Shown here piece after piece: positions 63,356-64,000 of a DNA stretch of 64,000 nt (its first letter is position 1; each line of letters opens with the position of its first letter). The stretch lies in NCBI RefSeq assembly GCF_040225985.1, contig NZ_JBBPEU010000009.1, forward strand, positions 1-64,000, read 5' to 3'. The stretch is from Shimia sp040225985 (lineage in GTDB: Bacteria > Pseudomonadota > Alphaproteobacteria > Rhodobacterales > Rhodobacteraceae). Position numbers and translations under genes: made by a program. The notes beneath the pieces are model-generated. The model saw only the letters and a program-made list of their open reading frames with translations. It was not told the origin of the DNA and made no database searches.

Positions 63356-63369
63356 TTGACATGGGTCAA
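63356..63369 (-). promoter_or_regulatory. FNR/FixK-type binding site upstream of ccoG
   Basis: TTGACATGGGTCAA, a perfect 5-4-5 palindrome. The centre is 61 bases before the GTG. A start of transcription 41.5 bases downstream of the centre would leave a leader of about 20 bases, the normal class II arrangement. Confidence 0.75.
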
Positions 63370-63474
63370 ATTATGTTTTTCAGATACAGCTTTTCCAGCC
63401 CTGTCGTGGCGACCAAACCGCGCGGCGGCACCGGGCTTGAAGATGTATCCAGATGTGATATTTTGTATGAAACG

Positions 63475-63520
63475 GTGTCGGCTTTCCAGGAAACGCGCGA
63501 ACAGGACGGAAAGCCGACAC
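63475..63520. repeat. Perfect 13-bp inverted repeat
   Basis: GTGTCGGCTTTCC (63475-63487) and GGAAAGCCGACAC (63508-63520) are exact complements around a 20-base loop, in the spacer between ccoG and the DUF2270 gene. No U-tract on either side. Confidence 0.8.
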
Positions 63521-63621
63521 CATGTTGTCAGCGGATAATTCCGCTGGCAATCTCCTCCCCGATACAGCGCATGTCTGCACCAAGGTTGCTTTCAGACTGA
63601 TTGATTCCGGACGTTTGTCCT

Positions 63622-63635
63622 TTGACCCAGATCAA
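63622..63635 (+). promoter_or_regulatory. Second FNR/FixK-type site, upstream of the DUF2270 gene
   Basis: TTGACCCAGATCAA, one half-site TTGAC and one ATCAA, a common variant. Its centre is 43 bases before TTG 63672 and 76 before TTG 63705. The latter spacing fits an activated promoter better. Confidence 0.55.
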
Positions 63636-63671
63636 ACGACGTGCATTATTCACGCAGGGAGCGGAAATTTT

Positions 63672-64000
63672 TTGTCCGAAAGGGAGGCGGGAGAGATTTC
63701 CGAATTGAACGACGAGCGTAAAACGCTCGAATCTGCCGAGATCGGGGCCGTGGCGCATTTGTATCGCGGCGAGGTCTATCGCAGCACCATCTGGCGCACG
63801 CGGCTGGATACGACGACCAACTGGGCGGTGGTGACGCTGGGCGTTGCCCTGTCGATTTCCTTTGCATCGCCTGACGCCTCGCCCCTGCCGCTGGTGCTGG
63901 TGGGCGTGCTGATCATTTTTTTCCTGATGCTGGAGGCGCGGCGCTATCGGTATTTCAATGTCTGGCGGGCGCGGGCGCGCTGGATCGAGACCCATTTCTA
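63672..64000 (+). CDS. DUF2270 membrane protein (5' part)
   Basis: Open to the right edge. VAHLYRGEVYRSTIWRTRLD (from about 63750) and the two hydrophobic segments TTTNWAVVTLGVALSISFAS and PLVLVGVLIIFFLMLEARRY match DUF2270. The start is not certain: TTG 63672 with GGGAG upstream, or TTG 63705 with GGAGAG. No ATG is in frame. Function unknown; a link to low-oxygen growth is suggested only by the nearby FNR-type box. Confidence 0.75.
   Translation, partial: MSEREAGEISELNDERKTLESAEIGAVAHLYRGEVYRSTIWRTRLDTTTNWAVVTLGVALSISFASPDASPLPLVLVGVLIIFFLMLEARRYRYFNVWRARARWIETHF

Noticed and set aside
63331..63600. Plus-strand frame of 89 codons in the ccoG upstream region
   Set aside because: It contains the FNR-type box and the 13-bp inverted repeat, and has no domain or ribosome site, so regulatory sequence is the better reading.

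Overview
The window is typical chromosome of an alphaproteobacterium of the family Rhodobacteraceae (roseobacter-like). This rests on the high GC content, the Aap/Bzt general amino-acid ABC transporter, the F1-ATPase chaperone ATP12, DUF1127 and DUF2270 proteins, a ccoGHIS cluster with FNR-type boxes, and the sequences of the ribosomal proteins. Genus was not determined.

Layout. 1-4.2 kb: the 5' part of a giant secreted RTX protein that joins an M23 metallopeptidase domain, a class-3 lipase domain, RTX repeats and a Calx-beta-like domain. 4.2-6.9 kb: a lower-GC scar with a decayed IS3-family element, ending at tRNA-Arg(ACG). 7-10.6 kb: an operon of a VTT membrane protein, a pyridine-nucleotide disulfide oxidoreductase and a sensor histidine kinase. 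10.8-24.1 kb: the rpmH-rnpA-yidD-yidC-engB region, interleaved with a GFA protein, a foreign-looking zinc-ribbon membrane protein, ttcA, a GGDEF-EAL protein, a MOSC protein and argB, followed by a desaturase/ferredoxin/SixA trio. 24.2-28.6 kb: aapJQMP. 28.8-34.4 kb: deg-rarA-crcB-rluC-HAD-ATP12, with several 4-base overlaps.

34.6-49.2 kb: the spc/alpha ribosomal-protein run rpmC-rpsQ-rplN-rplX-rplE-rpsN-rpsH-rplF-rplR-rpsE-rpmD // rplO-secY-adk // rpsM-rpsK-rpoA-rplQ. It is broken in two places. A 1.5 kb block of small ORFs lies behind a terminator between rpmD and rplO. A block of about 3.7 kb between adk and rpsM holds a Usp-BCCT transporter pair and two unknown genes. No rplP precedes rpmC; hemE does. 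49.5-53.4 kb: hemE, hemC and hemF. 53.6-59 kb: a degenerate SDR, an RsmC-like methyltransferase, clpS, a HAD hydrolase, a D-Ala-D-Ala carboxypeptidase with a SPOR-like tail, and a fumarylacetoacetate hydrolase family protein. 59-63.3 kb: ccoGHIS for cbb3 oxidase maturation. 63.7 kb to the end: the start of a DUF2270 membrane protein.

Most of the window is housekeeping. The parts worth a second look are the chimeric RTX enzyme, the insertions inside the ribosomal operon, identical FNR-type boxes at hemE and ccoG, a perfect 13-bp inverted repeat upstream of ccoG, and several small ORFs and structured RNA elements. I saw no CRISPR array, no intact prophage and no recognisable defence system.
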